DNA from: an uncultured Clostridia bacterium
Lineage (GTDB): Bacteria; Bacillota; Clostridia; Oscillospirales; Acutalibacteraceae
DNA length: 64,000 nucleotides
Reading direction: 5' to 3'
Assembly: GCA_937876205.1 (NCBI GenBank)
Contig: CALEII010000033.1
Coordinates: 62,001-126,000, forward strand
The notes below the pieces were generated by a model. That model saw nothing but the letters and a program-made list of their open reading frames with translations, made no database searches and had not been told where the DNA came from. Each line of letters opens with the position of its first letter. Position 1 is the stretch's first letter. Below are positions 19,298 to 27,699 of the stretch, one piece after another. The position numbers were made by a program, and so were the translations under genes.

Positions 19298-20458
19298 ATG
19301 AAAATATTTGAAAGGAAACGAAAAAGCGAAAAGTCTGAAGTTGCAGTAAAAGGTGTTCCTCAGCTTTACGGTAACCGTTTTTCGGTGTCGGGAATGATAA
19401 GTGAAAAGGCGCCTGCAGAGTATCAGCTTTATTATAACCTGCGCCGTAAGGTGCCTGTGCTTGACGGTGCAATAGCAAAAATAGTAAGGCTGACGGGCGG
19501 TTTCAGTGTTCTGAGTGATGATGCCCGTGCACAGAAGCTGCTTGATGCTTTTCTTGTGAATGTGAATGTGGGCGGAAATCAGACAGGACTCAATGCTTTT
19601 ATTGACTGCTATCTTGACAGTCTTCTGACATACGGCACTGCTGTGGGGGAAATGGTGCTCGATAAGAATATGAGCACATTCTCACTTTTCAATGCCCGTC
19701 CTGACAGCATTATTCTTCGCAGAAATGCCTCTGACCCTATGCGGATTGATATCAGTACAACTGTTAACGGCGGGGAAGTGCCCGTAAAAAATCAGAACAG
19801 AGTGTTTATGTCCGTGCTCAGTCCCGAAGAGGGTGAGCTGTACGGTAATTCCGTGCTCAGGGGACTCCCGTTTGTGAGTGCAGTGCTTATGCAGATTTTT
19901 GAGACAATCGGCACCAACTGGGAGCGTGTGGGAAATCTGCGCTATGCGGTGACATATAAGCCTCAGAACGATGCTCTGGACAAGGCTTATGCCAAGGAAA
20001 GGGCTCTGCAGATTGCCAAAGTCTGGAGTGAGGCTATGAAATCGGGTAATGAAGTGAAGGATTTTGTTGCTGTGGGTGATGTTGACATAAAGGTCATCGG
20101 TGCCGACAGTCAGATTCTTGACAGTGAAATTCCCGTCAGACAGCTTATGGAGCAGATTGTTGCAAAGCTGGGTCTGCCTCCGTTTATGCTCGGTCTCAAC
20201 TGGTCAACAAGTGAGAGAATGTCACAGCAGCAGACAGATCTGCTCACCAGTGAGCTCTGGCACTACAGACGTCTTCTGACGCCTGTCATTATGAAAATTG
20301 CGGGAATGTTTCTGCGTATGAACGGTTTTTCTCCCGATTGCACTGTTGAGTGGGATGAGATATCACTTCTTGATGAAACTCAGCAGTCAAAGGCTCTTTA
20401 TTATAAGGCTCAGGCAGAAAAATACATTGCAGAAGCAGAAGCTTTAAAGGAGAAATAA
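19298..20458 (+). CDS. Phage portal protein
   Basis: A 386-residue protein. The start at ATG 19298 (MKIFERKRKSEK) is preferred over an ATG at 19262 because AAAGGATTTGA precedes it. A portal-like core is visible: KVPVLDGAIAKIVRLTGGF, YGTAVGEMVLD, LGLPPFMLGLNWSTSERMS and a helical C-terminal segment. Portals form the dodecameric DNA entry ring at one capsid vertex. The stop codon overlaps the next start by one base (TAATG), indicating translational coupling. Confidence 0.88.
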   Translation: MKIFERKRKSEKSEVAVKGVPQLYGNRFSVSGMISEKAPAEYQLYYNLRRKVPVLDGAIAKIVRLTGGFSVLSDDARAQKLLDAFLVNVNVGGNQTGLNAFIDCYLDSLLTYGTAVGEMVLDKNMSTFSLFNARPDSIILRRNASDPMRIDISTTVNGGEVPVKNQNRVFMSVLSPEEGELYGNSVLRGLPFVSAVLMQIFETIGTNWERVGNLRYAVTYKPQNDALDKAYAKERALQIAKVWSEAMKSGNEVKDFVAVGDVDIKVIGADSQILDSEIPVRQLMEQIVAKLGLPPFMLGLNWSTSERMSQQQTDLLTSELWHYRRLLTPVIMKIAGMFLRMNGFSPDCTVEWDEISLLDETQQSKALYYKAQAEKYIAEAEALKEK

Positions 20459-21468
20459 TGAAAGAAAACAGAATTATAAAAAATGTGTCGGAAAAATGTG
20501 CTGTTACGGGCACACCAGACGAAGAGGCTCTCTCACTGATATCCCGTTTTGCGAGAAAAACTCCCGATGCAAAGGATATCTATACATTTTCGGTTATCCT
20601 CTGCGATAATGAAATTGACCGTGACAATGAGAGATTCTCTGTTGAGTCACTTGAGACACTGAAAAATATGTTTGTGGGGGTCACGGGAATTTTTGACCAC
20701 AGTATGAAAAGCTCTGACCAGACTGCACGCATTTATAAGACTGAAATTGTTCGTGATGAATCAAAAATCACACTTGCAGGCGAAGTATATACCTGCCTTA
20801 AAGCGTGGTGCTATATGCTGCGTACCGAAAAGAACAGCCAGCTTATAAGTGAGATTGACGGCGGAATCAAAAAGGAAGTCAGCATCAGCTGCAGTGTATC
20901 AGGAAAAATCTGCTCCGTATGCGGCAAAGATATAAGAAGCCGTGAATGTACTCACACTGTGGGTGAAAAATCGGGAGATAAGGTCTGTCATCTTGTGCTG
21001 ACAAACCCGACAGATGCTTATGAATGGTCATTTGTAGCTGTGCCTGCTCAGAGAAATGCAGGTGTCTCAAAGTCGGTGAAAAAAGCAGAACGTGGACCTG
21101 TTACGGTTCCTTCGATTTATCCCGAAGAAATTATCAGAAATGCACTTGACTGTGCAGGCGAGGTGACATTTTCGGCGCCGCAGATAAAGGCATTTGCTGA
21201 TTTTGTAAGAAAAATGAAAGACGATGCACAGCTTGGTGCTGAAAAAAGAAATCAGGCAGAGAAAGAGATAATTGCTCTGTCCGCATTCACTCTGCCTGAT
21301 GCCGATGCTGAAAAAATGAAAAGCATACTCAGCAGACTTGCCTGCGATGAGGTTATGATGCTGCACAAGGCATTCGGCGACAGGGCAGAAAAACTTCAGT
21401 CATTTTCTTCAGACTTTGCGTCTGAAAAAACAACAAATAAAAATGATAATTCACAATTCAGAATCTGA
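20458..21468 (+). CDS. Phage prohead protease/scaffold-like protein with Cys-rich insertion
   Basis: A 336-residue protein located exactly between portal and capsid, where a capsid maturation protease is expected. The N-terminal half (FSVILCDNEIDRDNERFS, FDHSMKSSDQTARI, EVSISCSVSGK, DAYEWSFVAVPAQRNAGVSKS) resembles protease proteins of Clostridia phages of the XkdF/Caudo type. It contains a possible zinc knuckle, CSVCGKDIRSREC...C. The C-terminal third (about 230-336) is helical and charged, as in fused scaffolds. I cannot identify a catalytic triad with certainty, so the protease assignment rests on position and similarity of the core. Confidence 0.65.
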   Translation: MKENRIIKNVSEKCAVTGTPDEEALSLISRFARKTPDAKDIYTFSVILCDNEIDRDNERFSVESLETLKNMFVGVTGIFDHSMKSSDQTARIYKTEIVRDESKITLAGEVYTCLKAWCYMLRTEKNSQLISEIDGGIKKEVSISCSVSGKICSVCGKDIRSRECTHTVGEKSGDKVCHLVLTNPTDAYEWSFVAVPAQRNAGVSKSVKKAERGPVTVPSIYPEEIIRNALDCAGEVTFSAPQIKAFADFVRKMKDDAQLGAEKRNQAEKEIIALSAFTLPDADAEKMKSILSRLACDEVMMLHKAFGDRAEKLQSFSSDFASEKTTNKNDNSQFRI

Positions 21469-21482
21469 AAGGATGGTAAAAA

Positions 21483-21824
21483 ATGAAAATTTCAATGAAC
21501 GGCTACGGTGAAAACACAGCCACTTTTAAAGCAGACGGTATTGTGTGTGCATCACACACGGTTAAAATGTCTGATAATTTTACTGTTGCTCCCTGCAGTG
21601 ACGGTGAAGCGTTTATCGGCACTGCCGTGAATGTAAGAAATACGGTTGCCTGCGTTCAGCTTGCAGGCTATACAACACTTCATTTCAGCGGTACGGCTCC
21701 CGTTGTGGGCTACAGCTCACTTGTTGCAGACGGAATCGGCGGCGTTAAGGTGCTTGAGGGCGCAAAAGAATATCTTATTACAAATGTTGATACCGATAAT
21801 AATACAGTCGGTATTATTCTTTGA
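21483..21824 (+). CDS. Small beta-rich capsid decoration-like protein
   Basis: A 113-residue protein with GAAAGGATGG upstream. The composition is beta-strand and glycine-rich (FKADGIVCASHTVKMSDN, AFIGTAVNVRNTVACVQL, VVGYSSLVADGIGGVKVL). The position directly before the major capsid gene is usual for capsid decoration/stabilisation proteins (DUF2190-like). No catalytic motif is visible. The function is inferred from context and size. Confidence 0.6.
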   Translation: MKISMNGYGENTATFKADGIVCASHTVKMSDNFTVAPCSDGEAFIGTAVNVRNTVACVQLAGYTTLHFSGTAPVVGYSSLVADGIGGVKVLEGAKEYLITNVDTDNNTVGIIL

Positions 21825-21841
21825 CAGAAAGGATGATTAAA

Positions 21842-22849
21842 ATGGCAGATTTCAATAATATCAGACTCGAAAAAGGTATGTATACATCGGCAAAGGGCTT
21901 TGCAGGCTGTCTTGAGGAGCTTGACCCCTCTGAAAACTACAAGGGTACTCCCCTTGAAAATCTTGATGCTTTTCAGCGTCAGCTCAAGAGATTTGACATC
22001 AGAGTAAGCGGCAAGGGCTCAGACACGGTTGATAAATTCTTTCAGACAACCGACTCTGCGGCACTTTTTCCCGAATATGTGTCAAGAGCAGTAAGACAGG
22101 GTATGGAGGATGCTGATGTGCTTTCAGGCATTATCGCCTCAAGAACCGCAATCAACGGTCTTGATTACCGTTCAATCACATCTGTTCCCACAGAGGATGA
22201 TAAGGAGCTCAAGACAGTTGCCGAAGGTGCGGTAATTCCTCAGACAACAATCAGAACTCAGGAAAATCTTGTTAATCTTCACAAGCGTGGCAGAATGCTT
22301 GTTTCTTCTTATGAGGCAGTCAGATTTCAGCGTCTTGACCTGTTTACGGTGACACTGCGTCAGATAGGTCACTATATTGCGAGAAGTCAGCTTGCAGATG
22401 CAATTGATGTGCTTATCGGCGGTGACGGTAACAATAATCCTGCAGAGATTATCGGCACATCTGTTGCAGGCACACTCGATTATGCAGATATTATTTCATT
22501 CTGGAATAAATTCACACCCTATGAGCTTTCCTGTATGATTGCTTCACCCGAAATGACACAGAAGCTTCTTTCAATGTCAGAATTCAGGGATGCTGCAGCA
22601 GGACTTAATTTCCACGCCACAGGCAAGATGATAACTCCTCTCGGTGCTGCTCTTCTCAGATCGTCTGCAGTGCCTTCAGATATGATAATCGGTCTTGACA
22701 AGAGCTGTGCTCTCGAAATGGTAGAGGCAGGCGGAATTGTCACTGAATATGACAAGCTCATTGACAGACAGCTTGAGCGTGCCGCCGTCACCTGCACTGC
22801 AGGCTTTTTAAAGATATTCCCCGACGCATCAAAGGTTCTTTCTGTCTGA
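21842..22849 (+). CDS. Phage major capsid protein (HK97-like)
   Basis: A 335-residue protein. ATG 21842 (MADFNNIRLEKG) is chosen because AGAAAGGATG precedes it; an in-frame start at 21821 would overlap the previous gene. Features of HK97-fold capsids are visible: an N-terminal arm, the FFQTTDSAALFPEYVSRAVR segment, the E-loop/P-domain region with ITSVPTEDDKELKTVAEGA and RGRMLVSSYEAVRFQR, and an A-domain with ASPEMTQKLLSM. It overlaps the next start by one base. Confidence 0.85.
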   Translation: MADFNNIRLEKGMYTSAKGFAGCLEELDPSENYKGTPLENLDAFQRQLKRFDIRVSGKGSDTVDKFFQTTDSAALFPEYVSRAVRQGMEDADVLSGIIASRTAINGLDYRSITSVPTEDDKELKTVAEGAVIPQTTIRTQENLVNLHKRGRMLVSSYEAVRFQRLDLFTVTLRQIGHYIARSQLADAIDVLIGGDGNNNPAEIIGTSVAGTLDYADIISFWNKFTPYELSCMIASPEMTQKLLSMSEFRDAAAGLNFHATGKMITPLGAALLRSSAVPSDMIIGLDKSCALEMVEAGGIVTEYDKLIDRQLERAAVTCTAGFLKIFPDASKVLSV

Positions 22850-23202
22850 TGCCTGATGTAATATCTGTTTTTGAAAAGGTAAAGCAGCTTTTTCCGACGG
22901 TTGACGATGCTGTGATGCCGTTCTGTGAGAGTGCTTCGGCAGTTATCGGTGCAAAGCTGAGAAGCGGTGCTGATGCTTCGGATATACTTCTTCTGACTGC
23001 GGCAGCCGCCGTTGCATATTGTGATTACATTGCGGCAAACAGCATAAGTGACAGTGATGTCAGTTACTTCAGAGCAGGTGATATCACTGTCAGAAAAGGC
23101 ACTTCAGGTGTACTTGACTCTGCAATCAGCTTCAGAAATGCGGCACTTGCGAATGCGTCGGCACTGCTTGCTGACTCTGATTTTGATTTCAGGGTGGTGT
23201 GA
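22849..23202 (+). CDS. Phage head-completion/connector-like protein
   Basis: A 117-residue, mostly helical protein with Ala-rich segments (ILLLTAAAAVAYCDYIAA). It follows the capsid gene, where the first head-tail connector (gp15/YqbG-like adaptor) normally lies. No specific motif proves the assignment. It overlaps its upstream and downstream neighbours by 1-4 bases, so it is clearly part of the operon. Confidence 0.55.
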   Translation: MPDVISVFEKVKQLFPTVDDAVMPFCESASAVIGAKLRSGADASDILLLTAAAAVAYCDYIAANSISDSDVSYFRAGDITVRKGTSGVLDSAISFRNAALANASALLADSDFDFRVV

Positions 23203-23573
23203 CTGTGAATGTTGACACTCTTATAAAAAAATATGGCAGAGATGTTCACATTTTCTGCTCCGCAGGCAGACAGATACAGAGTACCAGATGTATTCTGACA
23301 CCGCTGCGGTATAAAAACAAAATGTATCTTGAGGGAATACCCACTGATATAGGCATTGACGATTCAGGCTATTATCTTCTTATTGCTCCGTCATCTGCTT
23401 TTGTTGAAAAGACAGGTGACAAAGGCTATCTTTGCGACAATGAGAAGAAGTATCATATTGACCGTTATGAAAAGGTCTTTTTCGGTGAAAATGTGCTGTA
23501 TTTCTGGGCTGTTCTCAAGGAGATGAAAAAGGGTGATTACCCATTGTACAATCATTTTACGCAAAGGAGATAA
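23199..23573 (+). CDS. Phage head-tail stopper-like protein
   Basis: A 124-residue protein starting at GTG 23199 (or GTG 23205, MNVDTLIKKYG). It is beta-rich in its middle (TRCILTPLRYKNKMYLEG, GYYLLIAPSSAFVE), resembling short stopper/connector proteins that seal DNA-filled heads. The assignment is from gene order. The ribosome site lies inside the previous gene. Confidence 0.5.
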   Translation: MTVNVDTLIKKYGRDVHIFCSAGRQIQSTRCILTPLRYKNKMYLEGIPTDIGIDDSGYYLLIAPSSAFVEKTGDKGYLCDNEKKYHIDRYEKVFFGENVLYFWAVLKEMKKGDYPLYNHFTQRR

Positions 23574-23576
23574 AAG

Positions 23577-24032
23577 ATGTCATTGCTTTCAATTCTGCCC
23601 GATAAGCTGTGTGAATGGTATTCAGACCTGCCCACGTTTTCGGACTGCTCATTCTGTACGCAGTTTCCCGTAAACTCAAAGACAACACCTCTTGAGCAGC
23701 CCGTTGTTGTTTTCGGTGCAAAATCAATAAAGGTGCTTGATAACACCACCGATGAAACAGGCACGATTATTACTGACAGCCGTATTGCAGAATCAAAGTT
23801 CACAATCGGTATTCATGTGCCCCGAGGTCTCGGCGGTACGGGATGCTATAGCCTGTTTGATTCAATTGTGGAGCTTTTGCTGTTCAACTCTTCATTTTCG
23901 ATAAGCGAAGTCACATCAGAAGAGATTGAATATATCAGAAATACGGATTCACTGTTTCTCAAATCGGTGTTCACGATAAGTGAAACACTTGAGCGTGATG
24001 AGTCAAGCACGGCTTCGTTTACAATAGAATAA
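23577..24032 (+). CDS. Phage neck/tail-terminator-like protein, last gene of the head operon
   Basis: A 151-residue protein with AAAGGAGATAAAAG just before its start. The alpha/beta composition (VVVFGAKSIKVL, SKFTIGIHVPRG, LFDSIVELLLFN, SVFTISETLERDESSTASFTIE) and the last place among the neck genes suggest a tail-terminator or minor neck protein. No tail tube, tape measure or baseplate gene follows; a strong terminator begins 10 bp after its stop. Confidence 0.5.
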   Translation: MSLLSILPDKLCEWYSDLPTFSDCSFCTQFPVNSKTTPLEQPVVVFGAKSIKVLDNTTDETGTIITDSRIAESKFTIGIHVPRGLGGTGCYSLFDSIVELLLFNSSFSISEVTSEEIEYIRNTDSLFLKSVFTISETLERDESSTASFTIE

Positions 24033-24041
24033 GCATAAAAA

Positions 24042-24081
24042 GGAGCTTGTATGCGGACTGCATACAAGCTCCGGTTTTTTT
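24042..24081. terminator. Strong bidirectional terminator ending the head operon
   Basis: A perfect 13-bp stem GGAGCTTGTATGC / GCATACAAGCTCC with a 5-nt loop, followed by GG and a run of T. A preceding A-run gives a T-tract in the opposite direction, so it can also serve the convergent transporter gene. Confidence 0.9.
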
Positions 24082-25594
24082 ATTTGTTGATGAATTCGTT
24101 TCTTGCGATTTCTTTAATCTCTTCTTCGGTTGCATTTTCAATAAGTGCAGCCTTTTTGCTTCGTCTCTCAAACAGTTCTTTATACATCTGTTCTCTGACT
24201 TTTCCTGAAAGAGGATAGAAAAGCTTGGGAACAATACCGAGACTGCCTGTAATGATTGGAACGCCTGTTCCGAGTGCAAATATCCACCATTTCGTTCTGT
24301 CTGACTGTGTGCCGACCTCTTTGCCCTGAATATAGCCGATTTTTTCCATCATTATATTCTGAACAATGCTCATTACAGCCTGCTGGATTTTTGCAATTGT
24401 TGACATTGTAACACCTGTCATAGCTTCTGAACGGTAGCCGTTTTTCCATTCACAGTAATCCATTGATTCATTGCTGATTTCTGCAGGTATGACTCGTCTG
24501 AGACCGTAAACGCACATTTCAAATATTTCTTCAAGACCCATCAGCGGAAGGATGACACCTTTTCTCATAAAGTTCTTGTTTATGGAGCCTATGCCGAAAA
24601 CAGTGAGCCAGAGCATATCTGTCCAGGCGTCTTCAAATATCCACAGAGCTTTTGTTGAAAACTTTTTTCTGAGAGGCTCAACAAAGCTGTAGCTGATGAA
24701 TTTGACGGGGAATGCGGGAATACCTACAATTGTTTTCCACGTGATTGAACCGATAACGTCAACATAGAAGTTTGTACGGCTCTTACCGACTGAGAAGCCT
24801 GAAAGGAAGTTTGAAATCAGGCAGATAAGCATAGGCTTGTTGTTGATGACTGATTTCAGTGACTGCTTGACTGTAGGCTTGCTGATTGTCTGTCTGACAC
24901 GTTCCTTGCTGTGCATATAGTAATAGAGAACAAATGTTACGGAAAGAACAGAGCAGCCGACACCGAATACAGCAAAAAGCTTAGGGAGCTCCACTTTTAT
25001 TACTTTATTTATTACAAGGTCATAGAAAATGCCGAAAACCTGTTTGGGAACATCTTCACAGATATGGCTGGCAAGGTTTGCAAGGGCTATTAGTCGCGAT
25101 CGTTCTATAGGCTCCGGGGTTATGGTTGAAAGGAAACCTGTCTTTGCAACAGCTGTGAAGGTGGTTGCTGTTTCGGTAATGAGCGACATTGCAAAGAAAA
25201 AGATAAATTTGGGAAGATAATTACCCGGGGTATTGGGGAAGATAAAAGGAATCAGCCAGTACCACATTCCGAGTATTGTAAGAGGTAATTCACCTAAAAT
25301 TATGTAAGGCTTGAATTTACCCCATCTTGTTCGTGTTTTTTCTACTATGACACCGATGAAGGTATCATTGATTGCATCCCATACAGTCGAAATCGATGAC
25401 TGCAGGGCAAGAAGTCCGAAATCAATTTTGACAACGTCATAAATATAGCGTTCCTTGAAATCATCTATGTTCATAGATGCAGCAGCGTCATTGAGAACAT
25501 AGGCAAGTGTTTCACGCTTTCCGACGAAACGTCTGTTTCTCAGGGCAAGGGAGGTGGATTCGCTTACCTGAGTTGCTTCTTCGGTTATTGCCAT
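24080..25594 (-). CDS. GPH/MFS-type sugar:cation symporter
   Basis: A 504-residue multi-pass membrane protein. GPH (MelB-like) features include the early loop segment VWDAINDTFIGVIVEKTRTRWGKFKPYI, split here as VWDAINDTF and RTRWGKFKPY; these match the ND.. and R.G+.+P motifs. About 11-12 hydrophobic segments follow. The protein probably imports a disaccharide or uronide with a cation. It has a stretch with little similarity to canonical members in the second half (KNFMRKGVILPLMGLEEIF). It is transcribed divergently from the other transporter at 25786, with separate promoters between them. Confidence 0.8.
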   Translation of the reverse strand: MAITEEATQVSESTSLALRNRRFVGKRETLAYVLNDAAASMNIDDFKERYIYDVVKIDFGLLALQSSISTVWDAINDTFIGVIVEKTRTRWGKFKPYIILGELPLTILGMWYWLIPFIFPNTPGNYLPKFIFFFAMSLITETATTFTAVAKTGFLSTITPEPIERSRLIALANLASHICEDVPKQVFGIFYDLVINKVIKVELPKLFAVFGVGCSVLSVTFVLYYYMHSKERVRQTISKPTVKQSLKSVINNKPMLICLISNFLSGFSVGKSRTNFYVDVIGSITWKTIVGIPAFPVKFISYSFVEPLRKKFSTKALWIFEDAWTDMLWLTVFGIGSINKNFMRKGVILPLMGLEEIFEMCVYGLRRVIPAEISNESMDYCEWKNGYRSEAMTGVTMSTIAKIQQAVMSIVQNIMMEKIGYIQGKEVGTQSDRTKWWIFALGTGVPIITGSLGIVPKLFYPLSGKVREQMYKELFERRSKKAALIENATEEEIKEIARNEFINK

Positions 25595-25626
25595 TTTTTC
25601 ACCGCCTTTTTTCTTTATTGCATTTT

Positions 25627-25655
25627 ATTATAAAGCAAAATAAAATGGATTTCAA
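25627..25655 (-). promoter_or_regulatory. Promoter of the minus-strand GPH transporter
   Basis: Minus strand TTGAAA (25655-25650), 17-bp spacer, TATAAT (25632-25627). Confidence 0.7.
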
Positions 25656-25708
25656 GATATTTTAATAAATTATTCATTTTTTTATGTGAGAAAATATACA
25701 AAAATTGG

Positions 25709-25737
25709 TTGACTAATCCTTTTTGTATTGATATAAT
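25709..25737 (+). promoter_or_regulatory. Promoter of the 629-residue MFS transporter
   Basis: TTGACT (25709-25714), 17-bp spacer, TATAAT (25732-25737), about 50 bp before the start codon. Confidence 0.8.
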
Positions 25738-25785
25738 TAACAAAGATGTGATATCTAATATAATTCAGAAAGGAACATAAGTCAG

Positions 25786-27675
25786 ATGTCAGATACTAAA
25801 TCAAAAAGCCCTGAAATGAAGCTTGATTACAAGAAAACCATTCTCACAGGTTTCGGTTTTCTTGCAACTTCAATCGCCTGGGCAATTTATGACCCTTATA
25901 TCACAAAAATTCTCAACAACCTTCTTTCTGCAAACCCCACGATTACTTCCTGGAGTAATTATCTTGTAGAGAAGCTTCCCATTCTTGCAAAGCTTGCTGA
26001 GGCTCAGGGTGAAGAGGTTGCTCTCGCAGGCGGCGGATTCACACTTGTTCCGCTGTTCATCGGTTTTATTATGACCTTTGATAACATCTTCGGTGTTATT
26101 TTTCAGCCCACATTCGGTAAGCTTTCAGACAGATGCCATTCAAAGCTCGGCAAGCGCCGTCCGTTTATCGTGACATGTGCTCCCATTTCGGCATTACTTT
26201 TCTTCCTTATTCCTATTATTGCAAACAGCACAGGCTCACTTCCTCTTACAATGGTCTGCGTTATTCTGTTTGTTTTCAGTATGTCACTGTGGCGTGCTCC
26301 CGTTGTTGCGCTTATGCCTGACCTCACACCTCCCGCTCTGCGAAGCGAAGGTAACGCTGTTATCAACCTTATGGGCGGTCTCGGCGGTGCTATCGGTATG
26401 GTTGCAGGTACTCTTGCAATTGCTTTGTGTACACTCTTCACAGGTGCAACAAGTGCTCAGATCAAGGCAAATGAAACAATGTCTTTCCCGTATGTTTTTG
26501 CTATCGGCTCAATAGTTATGATTGTCGGTATGCTGGTTCTTCTCTTCTTTGTCAAGGAGCAGGATACAAGCATCAAGCTCAAGGGTGAAGCAAACGCTTA
26601 TGCAGACGCAGCCGCAAGAAAGAAGGCTGAAAAGGAAGCAAAGGCAGCAGAAAAAGCTGCAAGAAAGGCAATGAAGCTCACAACAGGCGAGAGAAAGAGT
26701 CTTGTGTTTATGCTCATCTGTCTGTTCTTCCTGTTCTGCGGTACAAACGCAATCACAACATTCTTCTCACTGTTTGCTCAGGAAATTCTTCATAAGATTA
26801 CATCCGAAGCTACAATTCTTATGCTTATCTTTACTGCATTCTCAGCTCTTTCAGCTCTTCCCGCAGGTAAGATGGGTAAGAAATTCGGCAGAAAGAAGAC
26901 TATCATTGCAGGTCTTTGCGTATTTCTTGCAGCATTTATGATTTTCTTCGGTATTTTCGTAGGTATGCTCGGTGCAAAGAGTCTTTCAATCAACGATTAT
27001 GTAACTGTAAATAACGCATATATCGCAGTGAACGATCAGGTTAACGAATACAATGCCAAGCTTTCAGCAGAAGCTAAAGAAAAGGGCATTGATCTTACAG
27101 ACGATGATGTGCTCACTGTTGACGGCTATATTTCATATTGTAATGCAGTTGAAAACGGAAGTGTTGCAGCTTCTGAGCTTGAAAAATATGCACAGCTCGA
27201 TAAGTTTATTGAAGAAAACACAGGTGATGATGTAGCAGTTCTTCATCAGGGCGTTATGAATGTTGTAAAGGCTGTTCTCGGAGAAGAAAGTGGCTCATTC
27301 TCAGCTGCAATGCAGACAGTTTCTGATACAGTAAAGGATATCACAAAGATTCTCAGCATTCTTATCTATCCTGTTCTTGTTCTCGGCGGTGCTGCTAATA
27401 TGTTCATCACCGTTAACACACTTCCTCTTGTTCTTGATATCGGCGGTATCGAAAAGGTCGGTACATTCACAGGCTATTATTACACAGCAACATTCTCAGC
27501 ACAGATTGCATCTCCCATCGTTTACGGCTTTATCAGAATGTTTGCAGGCACTTATATGTCGCTGTTCTATTACAGCCCCGTTGCCTTCCTTGTGGCACTC
27601 GTGATGATTCTCTTTGTCAAGCACGGTGAAGCAGTACCCGATGAAGTCGTCAAGGCTGCTGCACAGGATGACTGA
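25786..27675 (+). CDS. MFS/GPH-family (SLC45-like) sugar transporter with a large loop insertion
   Basis: A 629-residue membrane protein with AGAAAGGAAC upstream. The MFS signature PTFGKLSDRCHSKLGKRRPF (loop 2-3) and GKMGKKFGRKKT (loop 8-9) are both present, as in sucrose/maltose-type GPH transporters. A charged cytoplasmic linker (KKAEKEAKAAEKAARKA) joins the two halves. The unusual part is a soluble segment of about 120 residues (roughly 415-535; NDYVTVNNAYIAVNDQVN onward) between two transmembrane segments of the second half, predicted to be outside the cell. The downstream secreted hydrolase starts 24 bp later and is probably co-transcribed. Confidence 0.85.
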   Translation: MSDTKSKSPEMKLDYKKTILTGFGFLATSIAWAIYDPYITKILNNLLSANPTITSWSNYLVEKLPILAKLAEAQGEEVALAGGGFTLVPLFIGFIMTFDNIFGVIFQPTFGKLSDRCHSKLGKRRPFIVTCAPISALLFFLIPIIANSTGSLPLTMVCVILFVFSMSLWRAPVVALMPDLTPPALRSEGNAVINLMGGLGGAIGMVAGTLAIALCTLFTGATSAQIKANETMSFPYVFAIGSIVMIVGMLVLLFFVKEQDTSIKLKGEANAYADAAARKKAEKEAKAAEKAARKAMKLTTGERKSLVFMLICLFFLFCGTNAITTFFSLFAQEILHKITSEATILMLIFTAFSALSALPAGKMGKKFGRKKTIIAGLCVFLAAFMIFFGIFVGMLGAKSLSINDYVTVNNAYIAVNDQVNEYNAKLSAEAKEKGIDLTDDDVLTVDGYISYCNAVENGSVAASELEKYAQLDKFIEENTGDDVAVLHQGVMNVVKAVLGEESGSFSAAMQTVSDTVKDITKILSILIYPVLVLGGAANMFITVNTLPLVLDIGGIEKVGTFTGYYYTATFSAQIASPIVYGFIRMFAGTYMSLFYYSPVAFLVALVMILFVKHGEAVPDEVVKAAAQDD

Positions 27676-27699
27676 TAAACCTGTCGGAGGGATAACAAT

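Noticed and set aside
22172..22797. Minus-strand frames inside the major capsid gene
   Set aside because: They lack ribosome sites and family similarity and follow from the codon bias of the capsid gene.
17385..24110. Prophage attachment sites around the head operon
   Set aside because: I compared the sequence before terS with that after the last gene and saw no direct repeat; no tRNA or integrase lies next to it.
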